Source of the DNA: Limimaricola pyoseonensis
GTDB lineage: Bacteria > Pseudomonadota > Alphaproteobacteria > Rhodobacterales > Rhodobacteraceae
Assembly: GCF_900102015.1 (NCBI RefSeq)
Contig: NZ_FNAT01000006.1
Span: 1 to 64,000 of the forward strand
Length of the DNA stretch: 64,000 nt
Direction: 5' to 3'
Shown piece by piece: positions 1-9,177 of this stretch. The position numbers and the translations under genes are program-made. The stretch's first letter is position 1, and every line of letters begins with the position of its first letter. The notes below the pieces were generated by a model. It saw nothing but the letters and a program-made list of their open reading frames with translations, was not told the origin of the DNA and made no database searches.

Positions 1-3000
1 CGCTGGCGCTGCCGGTGACCGATGCCAACGACGCGCCGACCATCGGCGGGACGATCGCCGGTGTCACCGCCACGACCGGCGAGGCGACCTCCGTGTCGCT
101 TGCGGGTCTCGTGCTCGCGGACGAGGACGCGGCCGACACGCCGGTGCTGTCGGTGCGCCTTGCCGACGGCAGCCCGCTGCCCGACGGGATCACGCTGAAC
201 GGCAGCACGCTCGACGTCGCGGACAGCCTGCCCGCCGGCAGCTACGAGATCGCGGTCTTCGCCAATGACGGCGTCGCGGACTCGGCGGCTCCGGTGACCT
301 TCACGGTGACGGTCTCGGATGCCACGGTCCTGTCGCTCGGCGCCGCGAGCGGCATCGAGCAGGGCGATGACGGGGTCACCACCCTGCTTCTGCCGGTCAG
401 CGCCAGCGTCGCCGCCGCCGCCGAGGTGTCGGTGAGCTACGCGATCAATGGCGGCGCGCCGCAAACCGCGCTTCTGGCGCTCGGCTCGGACGGCACCGGA
501 TCGCTTGCCATCGAGATCGGCAACGACGACCTCGCCGATGGCGACAGCTCGGTCAATGTCGCCCTGATCGACACCTCCAGCGCGGGCTTCGCGGTGAACA
601 CGACCGCCGTCACCGCCACGCTGACAGAGGATGACTTCGCCCCCGTGGCGGTCGACGACACGACGAGCGTCCAGGAGGGCCAGAGCCTCACATTCGATCC
701 CGCGGCCAACGACACGGATGCCGACAGCGCCGATCTGACCGTGACCGCGATCGACAATGCCAGCGCCGGCATCGTCACCCTGAACGGCGACGGCACCGTC
801 ACCGTCGACGCCACCGGCGTCGCGGCCGGACAGGCGATCACCTTCGACTACACGGTGGCGGATGCGGGCGGGAACACCGCCCAAGGCTCGGCCAGCGTCG
901 ATGTGTCGGCCTTCAGCCCGCCCACAACCATCCGGGTCCAGGCGGAGGATTTCGACACGGCCAACGTCTTCGCCACGCAGAACCAGAACGCGGCCGACGG
1001 GCAGGTGATCTACCTGACCAGCGGCGCGGCCGGCAGCGCGACCTACAACCTGGCCAACTGGGGCATCGCGGCGGGTCTCTACAACGTCCAGATCGCGCTC
1101 TTCGACGAAAGCGACGGTGAAAGCACGCTCGGCTTCGAGATCTCCTCGACCGACGTCGGCGGCACGTCCGAAAGCTTCGTCCTCGACGACGACGCGACCA
1201 GCGGCAACGCGGCGCAGCCCTCGAGCTTCCGGATGAAGACCTTCGCGGATGTCGAGATCGGTGCCGACGGTGTGATGACCCTCACCGGGACGCGCGACGC
1301 GGGCGAGTTCGGCCGGATCGACTATGTCGAGTTCACCCGCACCGGCGACCTGGGCGGTGGCGGCACCGGCGACAACGGCGCGCCCTTCGTGCCCTTCCCG
1401 CCGGCCCAGCAGGTGATCGACGAGAACGCGCCCTATTCGCTGGACGTGGCCGGCCTGTTCGTGGATGCCGAGGAAGAGGCCTTCACCGTGGCCCTCGCCA
1501 ATGGCGACACGCTGCCCGCGGGCCTCGTGCTCGATGCCGCCGGAACCCTGTCGGGCCAGCCGAGCGAGCCGGGCAGCTACACGGTCTCCTTCGTCGCGAC
1601 GGATGTCGCGGGCAATGTCTCCGCGCCGCAGCAGGTCAGCTTCGTCGTCAACGACGTCAACGAGGCGCCCGAGAGCACGGGGATCGCGAACCAGTCGCTG
1701 ACCGCCGGCGCCTCGGCGCAGTTCGATGCCGGCGCGGCCTTCTCCGACCCCGACGCGGGTGACGTGCTGACCTTCTCCGCCGACACGGCCGTTCCCGGCC
1801 TCGACTTCGACACCACGACGGGCATCTTCTCCGGCACGCCGACGGCGGCCGGGTCCTACCAGGTCACGGTCACCGCGACCGATGGCGGCGGTCTCTCGAC
1901 CTCCGAGACCTTCGTCTTCACCGTCCAGCCGGGCGGCGACGGCCGCGAGTCCATCCTGATCCAGGCCGAGGACTTCCAGCTGACCAGCGGCTTCTTCGAG
2001 GAAAGCTCGAACGGCATCACGCGCATCCGCCTGCAGGGCGATTCCACCGGCGAGGCGATCTACGCGCTGGATCCCACCGGGGCCAGCGGCAGCTATGATG
2101 TCAGGGTCCGCTTCTTCGACGAGAACGACGGCGTGTCCTCGGCGACGATCTGGTCGGTGAATGACGAGATCGAGACGGAGCTGGGAAGCTGGATCTTCGA
2201 CCAGGATGGCGGCGGCAGCGCCGCGCAGCTGCAGAACCTGCGGATCCTGACCTTCCCGGGCCTCGACGTGCAGCCGGGAACCGCGCTGAAGATCACGGGC
2301 CAGTCGGACACGGACGAGTTCGTGCGGATCGACTACGTCGAGCTGGTGCCCACCGGCAATGCCGGCGGCAACTTCGCCCCGACGGTCACCAACCAGATCG
2401 AGGACCAGACCATCGCCGGCCTCGACGTGTCGATCGACCTGTCGAGCGTCTTCGCCGATCCCGAGGAGGACGCCCTGACCTACGGCGTCATCGTCGATCC
2501 GGCTGCGCCGGGGCTTTCGATCGTGAACGGCGTGCTGACCGGGGCGCTTCCGGCGGGCGGGACCTACACCGTCACCGTGACCGCCACGGACGGGCCCGGC
2601 GCGTCGAACGTGACGGTCTCCGACACCTTCGTGATCACCTCGACCGACACCAACGAGGCGCCGACGCTGGTCAGCGCCCCGGTCGAGCCCATCGTGGTGC
2701 AGGAGGACGGCTCGCTCGAGGAGCAGATCGTGTTCTCGGACCCGGACGGCGTGACCTATTCGCTCGCCGACGGGTCGCCGGGCTGGATCGAGATCGACGC
2801 CGAGGCCGGCTTCCTGACCGGAACGCCCGGCAATGACGATGTCGGCAGCGTCGAGGTCGATGTCATCGCGACCGACGGGCGCGGCGCCTCGACGATCGAG
2901 ACGCTGACCTTCACGGTCGAGAACACCAACGACGCGCCCGAACTGGGCGTGCCGCTCGCGGGACAGGCGGCGGTGCTGGGACAGGCCTTCAGCTACGCGC

Positions 3001-6000
3001 TGCCCGCCGGGGCCTTCACCGACGTGGACGCCGCCGACGTGCTGACCTACTCGGCGCAGCTGGCGGACGGCTCGCCGCTGCCCGGCTGGCTGTCCATCGA
3101 TCCGGCGACGGGCACCCTGTCCGGCACGCCCGACAGCGCCGCCGATCTGAGCGTCGTCGTCACCGCGACCGACCAGGCCGGGGCGAGCGTGGCCGCGCCG
3201 GCCATCGCCGTGACGGTCGAACAGCCGGTGGTGTCGCAGGACCCGATCGTCATCGAGGCCGAGGACTTCACCGACATCCGGTCGCCCTACGTGGTCAACA
3301 CGATCACCAAGGCGTCGGGCGGCGAGGTCATCCGCCTTCCGGGCGAGACCACGGGCACGGCGGCGACCGACCTGTCGGCGGTGCCGGCCGGCACCTACAC
3401 TCTGAGCGTCTCGTTCGTCGACGAGACGGACGGTATCTCCTCGGCGGTGGCCAAGATCGGTGACATCGTCATCGGAAGCTGGAACTTCGACGGCACCGCG
3501 CCCAAGGACGCCGGCCCCGAGGCGGCCACCGGCACCTTCGCGCAATCCGGCAACTTCCGCACGATCCCCTTCGACACGGTGTTCACCGTGGGCCAGGGGT
3601 CGGTCCTGTCGCTGGAGGTCACCGCGAAGGACGGCGAGTTCGGCCGGATCGACAAGGTGACGCTGACCCCCAGCGCGGCGCCGAACGCGGCGCCGACGAT
3701 CACCCTGCAGGGTGCGCCCGGCGCGCTCGCGGCGGAGACCGACACGAGCCAGCCGGTGAAGATCGCCGATATCGTCATCGCCGATGACGGGGTCGGCACC
3801 AACGCGCTGGGGCTCGCGGGCGCGGATGCGGGTCTGTTCGAGATCACGGGCTCCGAGCTGTTCCTCAAGGCGGGCACCGATCTTTCGGCCCTGGCCGGGC
3901 CGCTCGACGTCACGGTCACGGTCGACGACATCGCGGTGGGGGCCACGCCGGACGACAGCGTGACCCTGAGCATCGATGTCACGGCCGCGAACGCCGCGCC
4001 GACGCTGACGGGGCCCGCCGCGGTGACGGTGGACGAGAACCAGACCGGGGTGGCGGCCTTCACGGCCACCGACCCGGATGTCGGCGACACGCTGAGCTTC
4101 ACGCTGGGCGGCACCGACGGCGCGCTGTTCGACATCGACGCCGCGGGGGTGCTCACCTTCAAGCAGGCGCCGGATTTCGAGGCGCCCGGTGACGCCGACG
4201 GCGACAACGTCTACGACGTGACGGTCTCGGTCGGCGACGGGGTCAACGCGCCGGTGTCGTCGGATCTCGCCGTGACCGTGGCCGACGTGGCCGAGACCGC
4301 GCTCGAGCAGGTGGTCCTGCGGATCAACGCCTTCGGGCCGGAGGTCGCCGCCAGCGACGGCGGGCCGGCCTGGCAGGGCGACGGTCTCGGGGCGGCGAAC
4401 AGCCCGTATCTGAGCACCACGCAGGATCGCGGCGACAGCTTCGGCTATGCCGGCGCGCCCGGCGCCATCCCGGCCGACGTGCCGGAGGCGGTTCTCGACA
4501 CCGCTCGTTCGAGCGACGCGTCGTTCTTCTACAACATCCCCGTCGCGGATATCGGCGGGCCCGGCAGCTACCGCGTGAACTTCTACATCGCGGAGCTGTT
4601 CGCCGGGGCGCAGGCCGGCAACTTCCGGAGCTTCGACGCCTCGGTCGAGGGGACGGTGCCGGTGCAGCTCGACAACATCGACCCCGGTGCGCAGTTCGGG
4701 CCGGATGTCGGCATCCTCTCGGCCGAGGTGGTGGTCACGGATGGCGAGCTGAACATCGGCATCCTGAAGGATCTGATCGAGGGCCAGCAGAACCCGATCG
4801 TCAACGCGATCGAGGTCGTGAAGCTCGCGGGCGGCGTCACCGACACGACCGCGCCCGCGGCCACCGTCGCCCTGACCCAGCCGGCCGATGCCAACGGCCC
4901 GCTCCTGGTCGCGGTGACGCTCACCGACGACAGCGGCATCGACGCCGCGACGCTGGGGAGCGAGGATCTGCAGCTCTCCATCGGCGGCACCGACACGAGC
5001 GCTGCGATCACCTTCACGGGCTTCGCGAATGGCGTGGCGAGCTACGAGGTCGCGGCACCGGCCGGCGGCTGGACCGACGGCGCGCAGATCGGCATCACGC
5101 TCAAGCCCGGCGAGGTGTCCGACGGTGCCGGCAACGTCAATGCCGCGGCGACCGCCTCCGCGACGCTGAACATCGGTGGCGGTAGTGACGAGGTGCTGCT
5201 GCGGATCAACGCCTTCGGGCCCGAGGTCGCGGCCAGCGACGGCGGACCGGTCTGGCAGGGCGACGGTCTCGGGGCGGCGAACAGCCCGTATCTGAGCACC
5301 ACCCAGGATCGCGGCGACACCTTCGGCTATGCCGGCGATCCCGGCGCCATCCCCGCCGACGTGCCGGAGGCCGTCATGGACACGGCGCGCTCGAGCGACT
5401 TCCCGTTCTCCTACGACATCCCGGTGGCGGCGCTCGACGGCAACGGCAACTACACCGTCCGGCTCTACCTCGCCGAGCTGTTCACCGGCAACCAGGTGCC
5501 CGGCGAGCGGATCTTCGACGTCGCGATCGAGGGGCAGATCCTCGGCGATCTCGACAACATCGATCCGGCGGCGCTCGGGGACGGGACCGATGCCACGGTC
5601 ATCAGCTACAACGTCACGGTCGATGACGGCGAGCTCAACATCGACTTCCTGCAGGACATCTCGGACAACCCGATTGTCAACGCGATCGAGATCGCCAAGT
5701 ATTCGGGCGAGGTGCCCGATCCCAACGGCGGCGGCGGCGATCCCGACGAGGCGATCGAGATCCTGCAGGGGCTGAGCGGCATCGACAGCGGCGCGACCTA
5801 TGGCAGCAACCAGACCGGCGCGGCGACGCTGGAGATCATGAAGGGCTCGAACAGCGTCCAGGCCTCCAACTTCGGCGGCGGGTCGTTCCAGCTGACCAAT
5901 ACGGGCGACAAGCAGATCGCGGCGGTGGTGATCGACTTCCGCGACGCCATCTACGGCGACTCGGTCATCGACTATGACGGCACGGCCGGTGACACCTCGG

Positions 6001-8726
6001 CCAAGGAGTTCGCGCTGCAGAGCGGTGCCAGCGCCACCGGCGCGATCACCGAGCCGGTCGGGGGGCAGGGCGACGGTCTCAGCCTCGCCGACAGCTACCT
6101 CTTCCCCGGGGCCGAACCCGTTCCGGGCGGCAATGGCGCGACCGGCGGCTTCAGGGGGCTCCTGCTGCGGTTCGACGGCTCGTCGGGCGGCTTCTCGAAC
6201 GGCGAGAGCATCGGCTTCGCCGGCGACATGGACCCGAACTCCCTTGCCGCGATCGCCAAGAGCGCGGTGGACTCGGGCGCGGTCAATAGCTGGGACGTCG
6301 GCGGCGTCTCGGGGGCCGAGCTGATCGGGTCGTCCTTCACCGTGCTGTTCGATGACGGAACGACCGCGACCGGCTACCTCGGATCCGACGGCAGCCAGGC
6401 GGGCAGCGTCGGGACCGCGACCCAGGCGGCCGCGCCGCAGACCGCGAGCGTCACCGTCAACGGCGCCAGCGGCGCGGGCATCTACGGCGGCACCACCCCC
6501 GAGATCGTGGTGACGGGCCCGGCCAACGCCACCGTCCTCGTGACCATGTCGAAGGGCCTGAACCCGGTCACGAACAGCTCCGGCGGGGTGGCCGACCTCG
6601 TGGAGGCGCGGCTCGACAACGCGCATCCCGCCTTCCCGGTCTCGAACGCCGCGGACTTCCAGACCTTCGAGGTGACGCTCGACGGCTCCGGCACCGCGAC
6701 GCTGCCCGGCAACGCCTTCGACTACAACAACGCAGGCGGCGGGCAGAACTTCTCGGGCACCGCCTATACCGAGGGCTTCGCCACGGCGCCGATGGTCATC
6801 GCGGCCTCGGTCGTCAACGGTGCGGGCGAGCCGCTGGGCCCGGTCGACCGGGTGTACCTGACCTCGAACGGCGTGCCGGTCTCGGGCGGCGGCGGCGGCA
6901 CCGGGGCCGAGGGCCATTACCAGGGCATCGGCACCCCGGGCGGCAACTACCGCTTCAAGGTGCAGATCGAGGACCAGAACGCCAATGGCGGCACGGATCC
7001 GGGCGGCAAGTGGAGCTTCGTCGACGCGCCCGACGCCCAGGGCCGCCAGTCCGGCTTCCAGGGTGACGGCTACTACCTGTTCGGTTCGAACACGAGCACC
7101 CAGCTGAACGGCGTCAACGCGAACGAGGTGCTGAAATACACCATCGAGGTGCCCGAGGGCGCGACCGGCATCTACAACTTCCGGTTCCGCGTCTCGCGGG
7201 ACGGCGAGGCGGCCAGCGACCAGCAGAACGACATCTGGCTGAACTTCGGCAAGGCCGGCAGCGGCGAGAGCATCGAGGCCTACCTGACCGAGCCCTCCGA
7301 CGTGGCCGAGCCGACGAGCCAGGGCCACGTCAAGGTGTTCGGCGGGCCCAACAACGGCAGCTGGGGCAACGCCTCGTCCGTGGACGGCGATCCCGGCAAC
7401 TTCGCGGCGCAGGTCGCGATCACCGAGCCGGGGCTCTACACGGTCTCCATCGCCGGCCGCAGCCAGGGCTATCACATCGACTTCTGGGAGCTCTACAAGG
7501 GCACCGCGCCCGGCGTGAACGCGACGAACTCGCAGTTCGTTGCGACCGGCGACACCGTGCCCGGCGTGGTCGATCCGATCGACGACCTTTCGATCCTGGT
7601 CGGCGCCGGCGCGACGATCTCGACCGACGGCACCTTCGTCGATCTCGACGGCGATCCGCTGACCATCACCGCCAGCATCCCGCAGGCGGCGCAGGGCTTC
7701 GTCAGCTTCGCCGACGGGATCTTCACCGTCAGCAATGCGCAGATCGGCAGCTACACGCTGACGGTCAGCGCCGAGGACGACGACGGCAACATCGCCACCG
7801 ACAGCTTCGAGCTGAACGTGACGCAGGAGCCGGTCGGCCCGGAGCTGAACGTCTCGGTCGTCTCGGGCGGCATCACGGTGGATGCCGACCTGCAGACCGG
7901 CGACAGCTATGCCCTGACCGATTTCGCCGGAACGGTGGTCTTCAGCGGCGAGTTCACCTCCGGCACGGCGGCCTCGGTGGATCTGGTGCTACTGAAGGAC
8001 GGGCAGGTCGTGGGATCGCAGGTCGAGAACGTCACGCCCTTCGACCTGAGCATCGCGACCTCGGGCCTGTCGGCGGGGGACTACACGCTCGTCGCCGAAA
8101 GCTACAGCGGCACCGGCGGCACGGGCGCCCTGCTCGGCAGCCAGAGCTTCGGCTTCTCGGTGACGGGGGAGGGCGGCGGGACGTCCGGCGACATCTCCTC
8201 GACCCTGATCTCGGCGTCGAGCGACTACGAGACGCGGGCGAATGTCGGGCTGAGCGGATCGGACGACTACGAATGGCAGGCGGCCACCGACTTCGTCGCC
8301 ATGCGGTTCGCCGGCCTCGGCCTGAACGACGCCCCGGTCGCCTCGGCGACGATCACCCTGACGGCCAAGGGCAACGGCGCCATTCCGAACCTCGACGTGC
8401 TGATCGAGAACACGGCGAACCCCGCCGCCTTCACCAACTCGCGCAGCGCGGTCGAGAACCGGAGCTACACCGACTTCGGCGACAGCTTCGTCTTCACGCC
8501 CGGGACCGTCAGCAACGGCTCGAAGGTCCAGCTGGACGTCACCGACCTTGTGAACGCGTTCCTGGCGCAGGCGGGCGACCAGTCGACCGACAGCCTCGTC
8601 TTCCAGCTCGACGCGCTGGCGGCGTCGAACGCGGCGGCCGGGTTCTGGGCCGCGGCGGATGAGGGCAAGTCGAACGCCGGCCTCGCCCCGACGCTGAACA
8701 TCACCTACGACGACCCGCTCATCTAG
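1..8726 (+). CDS. Giant modular carbohydrate-binding/Ig-like surface or secreted protein (5' partial)
   Basis: The reading frame is open from the first bases and reads LALPVTDANDAPT, a typical cadherin/VCBS-repeat linker, so the gene begins upstream; at least 2,907 residues are present. Modules in order: cadherin/Ig-like repeats; three CBM6/35-like domains opening with an (I/V)xAEDF motif at about 930-1345, 1950-2350 and 3240-3665, separated by He_PIG-type Ig repeats; cadherin-like repeats at 3680-4300; two malectin-like domains at 4312-4830 and 5190-5705; an unassigned segment at 5745-6470; another jelly-roll-like segment at 6905-7500; an Ig-like repeat; and a C-terminal DNRLRE/CBM96-type domain at about 8190-8720. 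It is acidic and almost free of cysteine. I see no RTX nonapeptides, membrane anchor or catalytic domain in the visible part, so the export route is unknown. Glycan binding or adhesion is inferred from the modules. Confidence 0.85.
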   Translation, partial: LALPVTDANDAPTIGGTIAGVTATTGEATSVSLAGLVLADEDAADTPVLSVRLADGSPLPDGITLNGSTLDVADSLPAGSYEIAVFANDGVADSAAPVTFTVTVSDATVLSLGAASGIEQGDDGVTTLLLPVSASVAAAAEVSVSYAINGGAPQTALLALGSDGTGSLAIEIGNDDLADGDSSVNVALIDTSSAGFAVNTTAVTATLTEDDFAPVAVDDTTSVQEGQSLTFDPAANDTDADSADLTVTAIDNASAGIVTLNGDGTVTVDATGVAAGQAITFDYTVADAGGNTAQGSASVDVSAFSPPTTIRVQAEDFDTANVFATQNQNAADGQVIYLTSGAAGSATYNLANWGIAAGLYNVQIALFDESDGESTLGFEISSTDVGGTSESFVLDDDATSGNAAQPSSFRMKTFADVEIGADGVMTLTGTRDAGEFGRIDYVEFTRTGDLGGGGTGDNGAPFVPFPPAQQVIDENAPYSLDVAGLFVDAEEEAFTVALANGDTLPAGLVLDAAGTLSGQPSEPGSYTVSFVATDVAGNVSAPQQVSFVVNDVNEAPESTGIANQSLTAGASAQFDAGAAFSDPDAGDVLTFSADTAVPGLDFDTTTGIFSGTPTAAGSYQVTVTATDGGGLSTSETFVFTVQPGGDGRESILIQAEDFQLTSGFFEESSNGITRIRLQGDSTGEAIYALDPTGASGSYDVRVRFFDENDGVSSATIWSVNDEIETELGSWIFDQDGGGSAAQLQNLRILTFPGLDVQPGTALKITGQSDTDEFVRIDYVELVPTGNAGGNFAPTVTNQIEDQTIAGLDVSIDLSSVFADPEEDALTYGVIVDPAAPGLSIVNGVLTGALPAGGTYTVTVTATDGPGASNVTVSDTFVITSTDTNEAPTLVSAPVEPIVVQEDGSLEEQIVFSDPDGVTYSLADGSPGWIEIDAEAGFLTGTPGNDDVGSVEVDVIATDGRGASTIETLTFTVENTNDAPELGVPLAGQAAVLGQAFSYALPAGAFTDVDAADVLTYSAQLADGSPLPGWLSIDPATGTLSGTPDSAADLSVVVTATDQAGASVAAPAIAVTVEQPVVSQDPIVIEAEDFTDIRSPYVVNTITKASGGEVIRLPGETTGTAATDLSAVPAGTYTLSVSFVDETDGISSAVAKIGDIVIGSWNFDGTAPKDAGPEAATGTFAQSGNFRTIPFDTVFTVGQGSVLSLEVTAKDGEFGRIDKVTLTPSAAPNAAPTITLQGAPGALAAETDTSQPVKIADIVIADDGVGTNALGLAGADAGLFEITGSELFLKAGTDLSALAGPLDVTVTVDDIAVGATPDDSVTLSIDVTAANAAPTLTGPAAVTVDENQTGVAAFTATDPDVGDTLSFTLGGTDGALFDIDAAGVLTFKQAPDFEAPGDADGDNVYDVTVSVGDGVNAPVSSDLAVTVADVAETALEQVVLRINAFGPEVAASDGGPAWQGDGLGAANSPYLSTTQDRGDSFGYAGAPGAIPADVPEAVLDTARSSDASFFYNIPVADIGGPGSYRVNFYIAELFAGAQAGNFRSFDASVEGTVPVQLDNIDPGAQFGPDVGILSAEVVVTDGELNIGILKDLIEGQQNPIVNAIEVVKLAGGVTDTTAPAATVALTQPADANGPLLVAVTLTDDSGIDAATLGSEDLQLSIGGTDTSAAITFTGFANGVASYEVAAPAGGWTDGAQIGITLKPGEVSDGAGNVNAAATASATLNIGGGSDEVLLRINAFGPEVAASDGGPVWQGDGLGAANSPYLSTTQDRGDTFGYAGDPGAIPADVPEAVMDTARSSDFPFSYDIPVAALDGNGNYTVRLYLAELFTGNQVPGERIFDVAIEGQILGDLDNIDPAALGDGTDATVISYNVTVDDGELNIDFLQDISDNPIVNAIEIAKYSGEVPDPNGGGGDPDEAIEILQGLSGIDSGATYGSNQTGAATLEIMKGSNSVQASNFGGGSFQLTNTGDKQIAAVVIDFRDAIYGDSVIDYDGTAGDTSAKEFALQSGASATGAITEPVGGQGDGLSLADSYLFPGAEPVPGGNGATGGFRGLLLRFDGSSGGFSNGESIGFAGDMDPNSLAAIAKSAVDSGAVNSWDVGGVSGAELIGSSFTVLFDDGTTATGYLGSDGSQAGSVGTATQAAAPQTASVTVNGASGAGIYGGTTPEIVVTGPANATVLVTMSKGLNPVTNSSGGVADLVEARLDNAHPAFPVSNAADFQTFEVTLDGSGTATLPGNAFDYNNAGGGQNFSGTAYTEGFATAPMVIAASVVNGAGEPLGPVDRVYLTSNGVPVSGGGGGTGAEGHYQGIGTPGGNYRFKVQIEDQNANGGTDPGGKWSFVDAPDAQGRQSGFQGDGYYLFGSNTSTQLNGVNANEVLKYTIEVPEGATGIYNFRFRVSRDGEAASDQQNDIWLNFGKAGSGESIEAYLTEPSDVAEPTSQGHVKVFGGPNNGSWGNASSVDGDPGNFAAQVAITEPGLYTVSIAGRSQGYHIDFWELYKGTAPGVNATNSQFVATGDTVPGVVDPIDDLSILVGAGATISTDGTFVDLDGDPLTITASIPQAAQGFVSFADGIFTVSNAQIGSYTLTVSAEDDDGNIATDSFELNVTQEPVGPELNVSVVSGGITVDADLQTGDSYALTDFAGTVVFSGEFTSGTAASVDLVLLKDGQVVGSQVENVTPFDLSIATSGLSAGDYTLVAESYSGTGGTGALLGSQSFGFSVTGEGGGTSGDISSTLISASSDYETRANVGLSGSDDYEWQAATDFVAMRFAGLGLNDAPVASATITLTAKGNGAIPNLDVLIENTANPAAFTNSRSAVENRSYTDFGDSFVFTPGTVSNGSKVQLDVTDLVNAFLAQAGDQSTDSLVFQLDALAASNAAAGFWAAADEGKSNAGLAPTLNITYDDPLI
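4317..4515 (+). repeat. Intragenic malectin-domain repeat, copy 1
   Basis: First copy of a nearly identical DNA stretch inside the giant protein gene, starting at the codons for LRINAFGPEVAASDGG. It matches the segment 882 bases downstream with only scattered, mostly third-position changes for about 180 bases, then drifts. The similarity at DNA level points to a fairly recent domain duplication or to gene conversion. Confidence 0.85.
5199..5397 (+). repeat. Intragenic malectin-domain repeat, copy 2
   Basis: Second copy of the malectin-domain repeat, offset exactly 882 bases from the first. Differences include A to D in the Y-A-G-(A/D)-P segment and S to T in GD(S/T)FGY. The C-terminal halves of the two domains differ more, so only the N-terminal half looks recently homogenised. 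Confidence 0.85.
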
Positions 8727-8749
8727 GACCGGGTCACGACGAAGAGGCG

Positions 8750-8780
8750 GGCCGGGCGTTCATCGCCCGGCCTGTTTCTT
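8750..8780 (+). terminator. Rho-independent terminator of the giant protein gene
   Basis: A perfect 9-bp stem, GGCCGGGCG (8750-8758) with CGCCCGGCC (8764-8772), closes a 5-base loop and is followed by a T-rich tail (TGTTTCTTT). It lies 24 bases after the stop codon. Confidence 0.85.
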
Positions 8781-9126
8781 TCCGGCCGGTGCTATGCGCG
8801 CCGAGACCGGCATCGAGGCGCGCAGCGGCATCCAAGGGGGATCTCCACCAAGCCGGTCGATGGTCTGTGCTTGGCTTGGCACCTGACGCAGGAGCGCGCC
8901 GCATGGCCAACGCCTGCCTCAAGGGCTTCGATGCGTGCCGATGCAGAGCTGTGAATTCGACTTCTCGCCATGATGCAGGAACTGAAGCTGGACCGCGCAG
9001 GGGTCGCGGTGGGGCCGCGCCGCCTCGTTTGCGAACACTCCGGCATGACGCCGGCATTCGATCCCGGAACGGGCAGTGCCTTTGCGTGTCTGATCGGCAA
9101 TGCAGCCCGAACGCAGTCCGCGACGC
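8781..9126. other. Intergenic stretch with no supported gene
   Basis: About 350 bases lie between two terminators, one for each flanking gene. The open frames here have no recognisable motif and overlap each other on both strands. I see no RNA gene, repeat or clear promoter. Confidence 0.5.
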
Positions 9127-9155
9127 AAAAGGCCGGGCTCTTTCGGAGCCCGGCC
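9127..9155 (-). terminator. Rho-independent terminator of the gntR-binding-protein unit
   Basis: A perfect 10-bp stem (9131-9140 with 9146-9155) closes a 5-base loop. Read on the minus strand it is followed by TTTTGCG, so it suits leftward transcription. It lies just past the stop codon of the binding-protein gene. Confidence 0.85.
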
Positions 9156-9177
9156 TCGTTGCTTCGCAAGCCGTGAT

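Noticed and set aside
15-17. GTG at 15 as the start of the giant protein gene
   Set aside because: The frame is open upstream and continues the LPVTDANDAP repeat linker, so the real start is outside the window.
8781-9126. Possible RNA gene between the two terminators
   Set aside because: No tRNA cloverleaf, no conserved riboswitch core and no independent promoter could be identified by eye.
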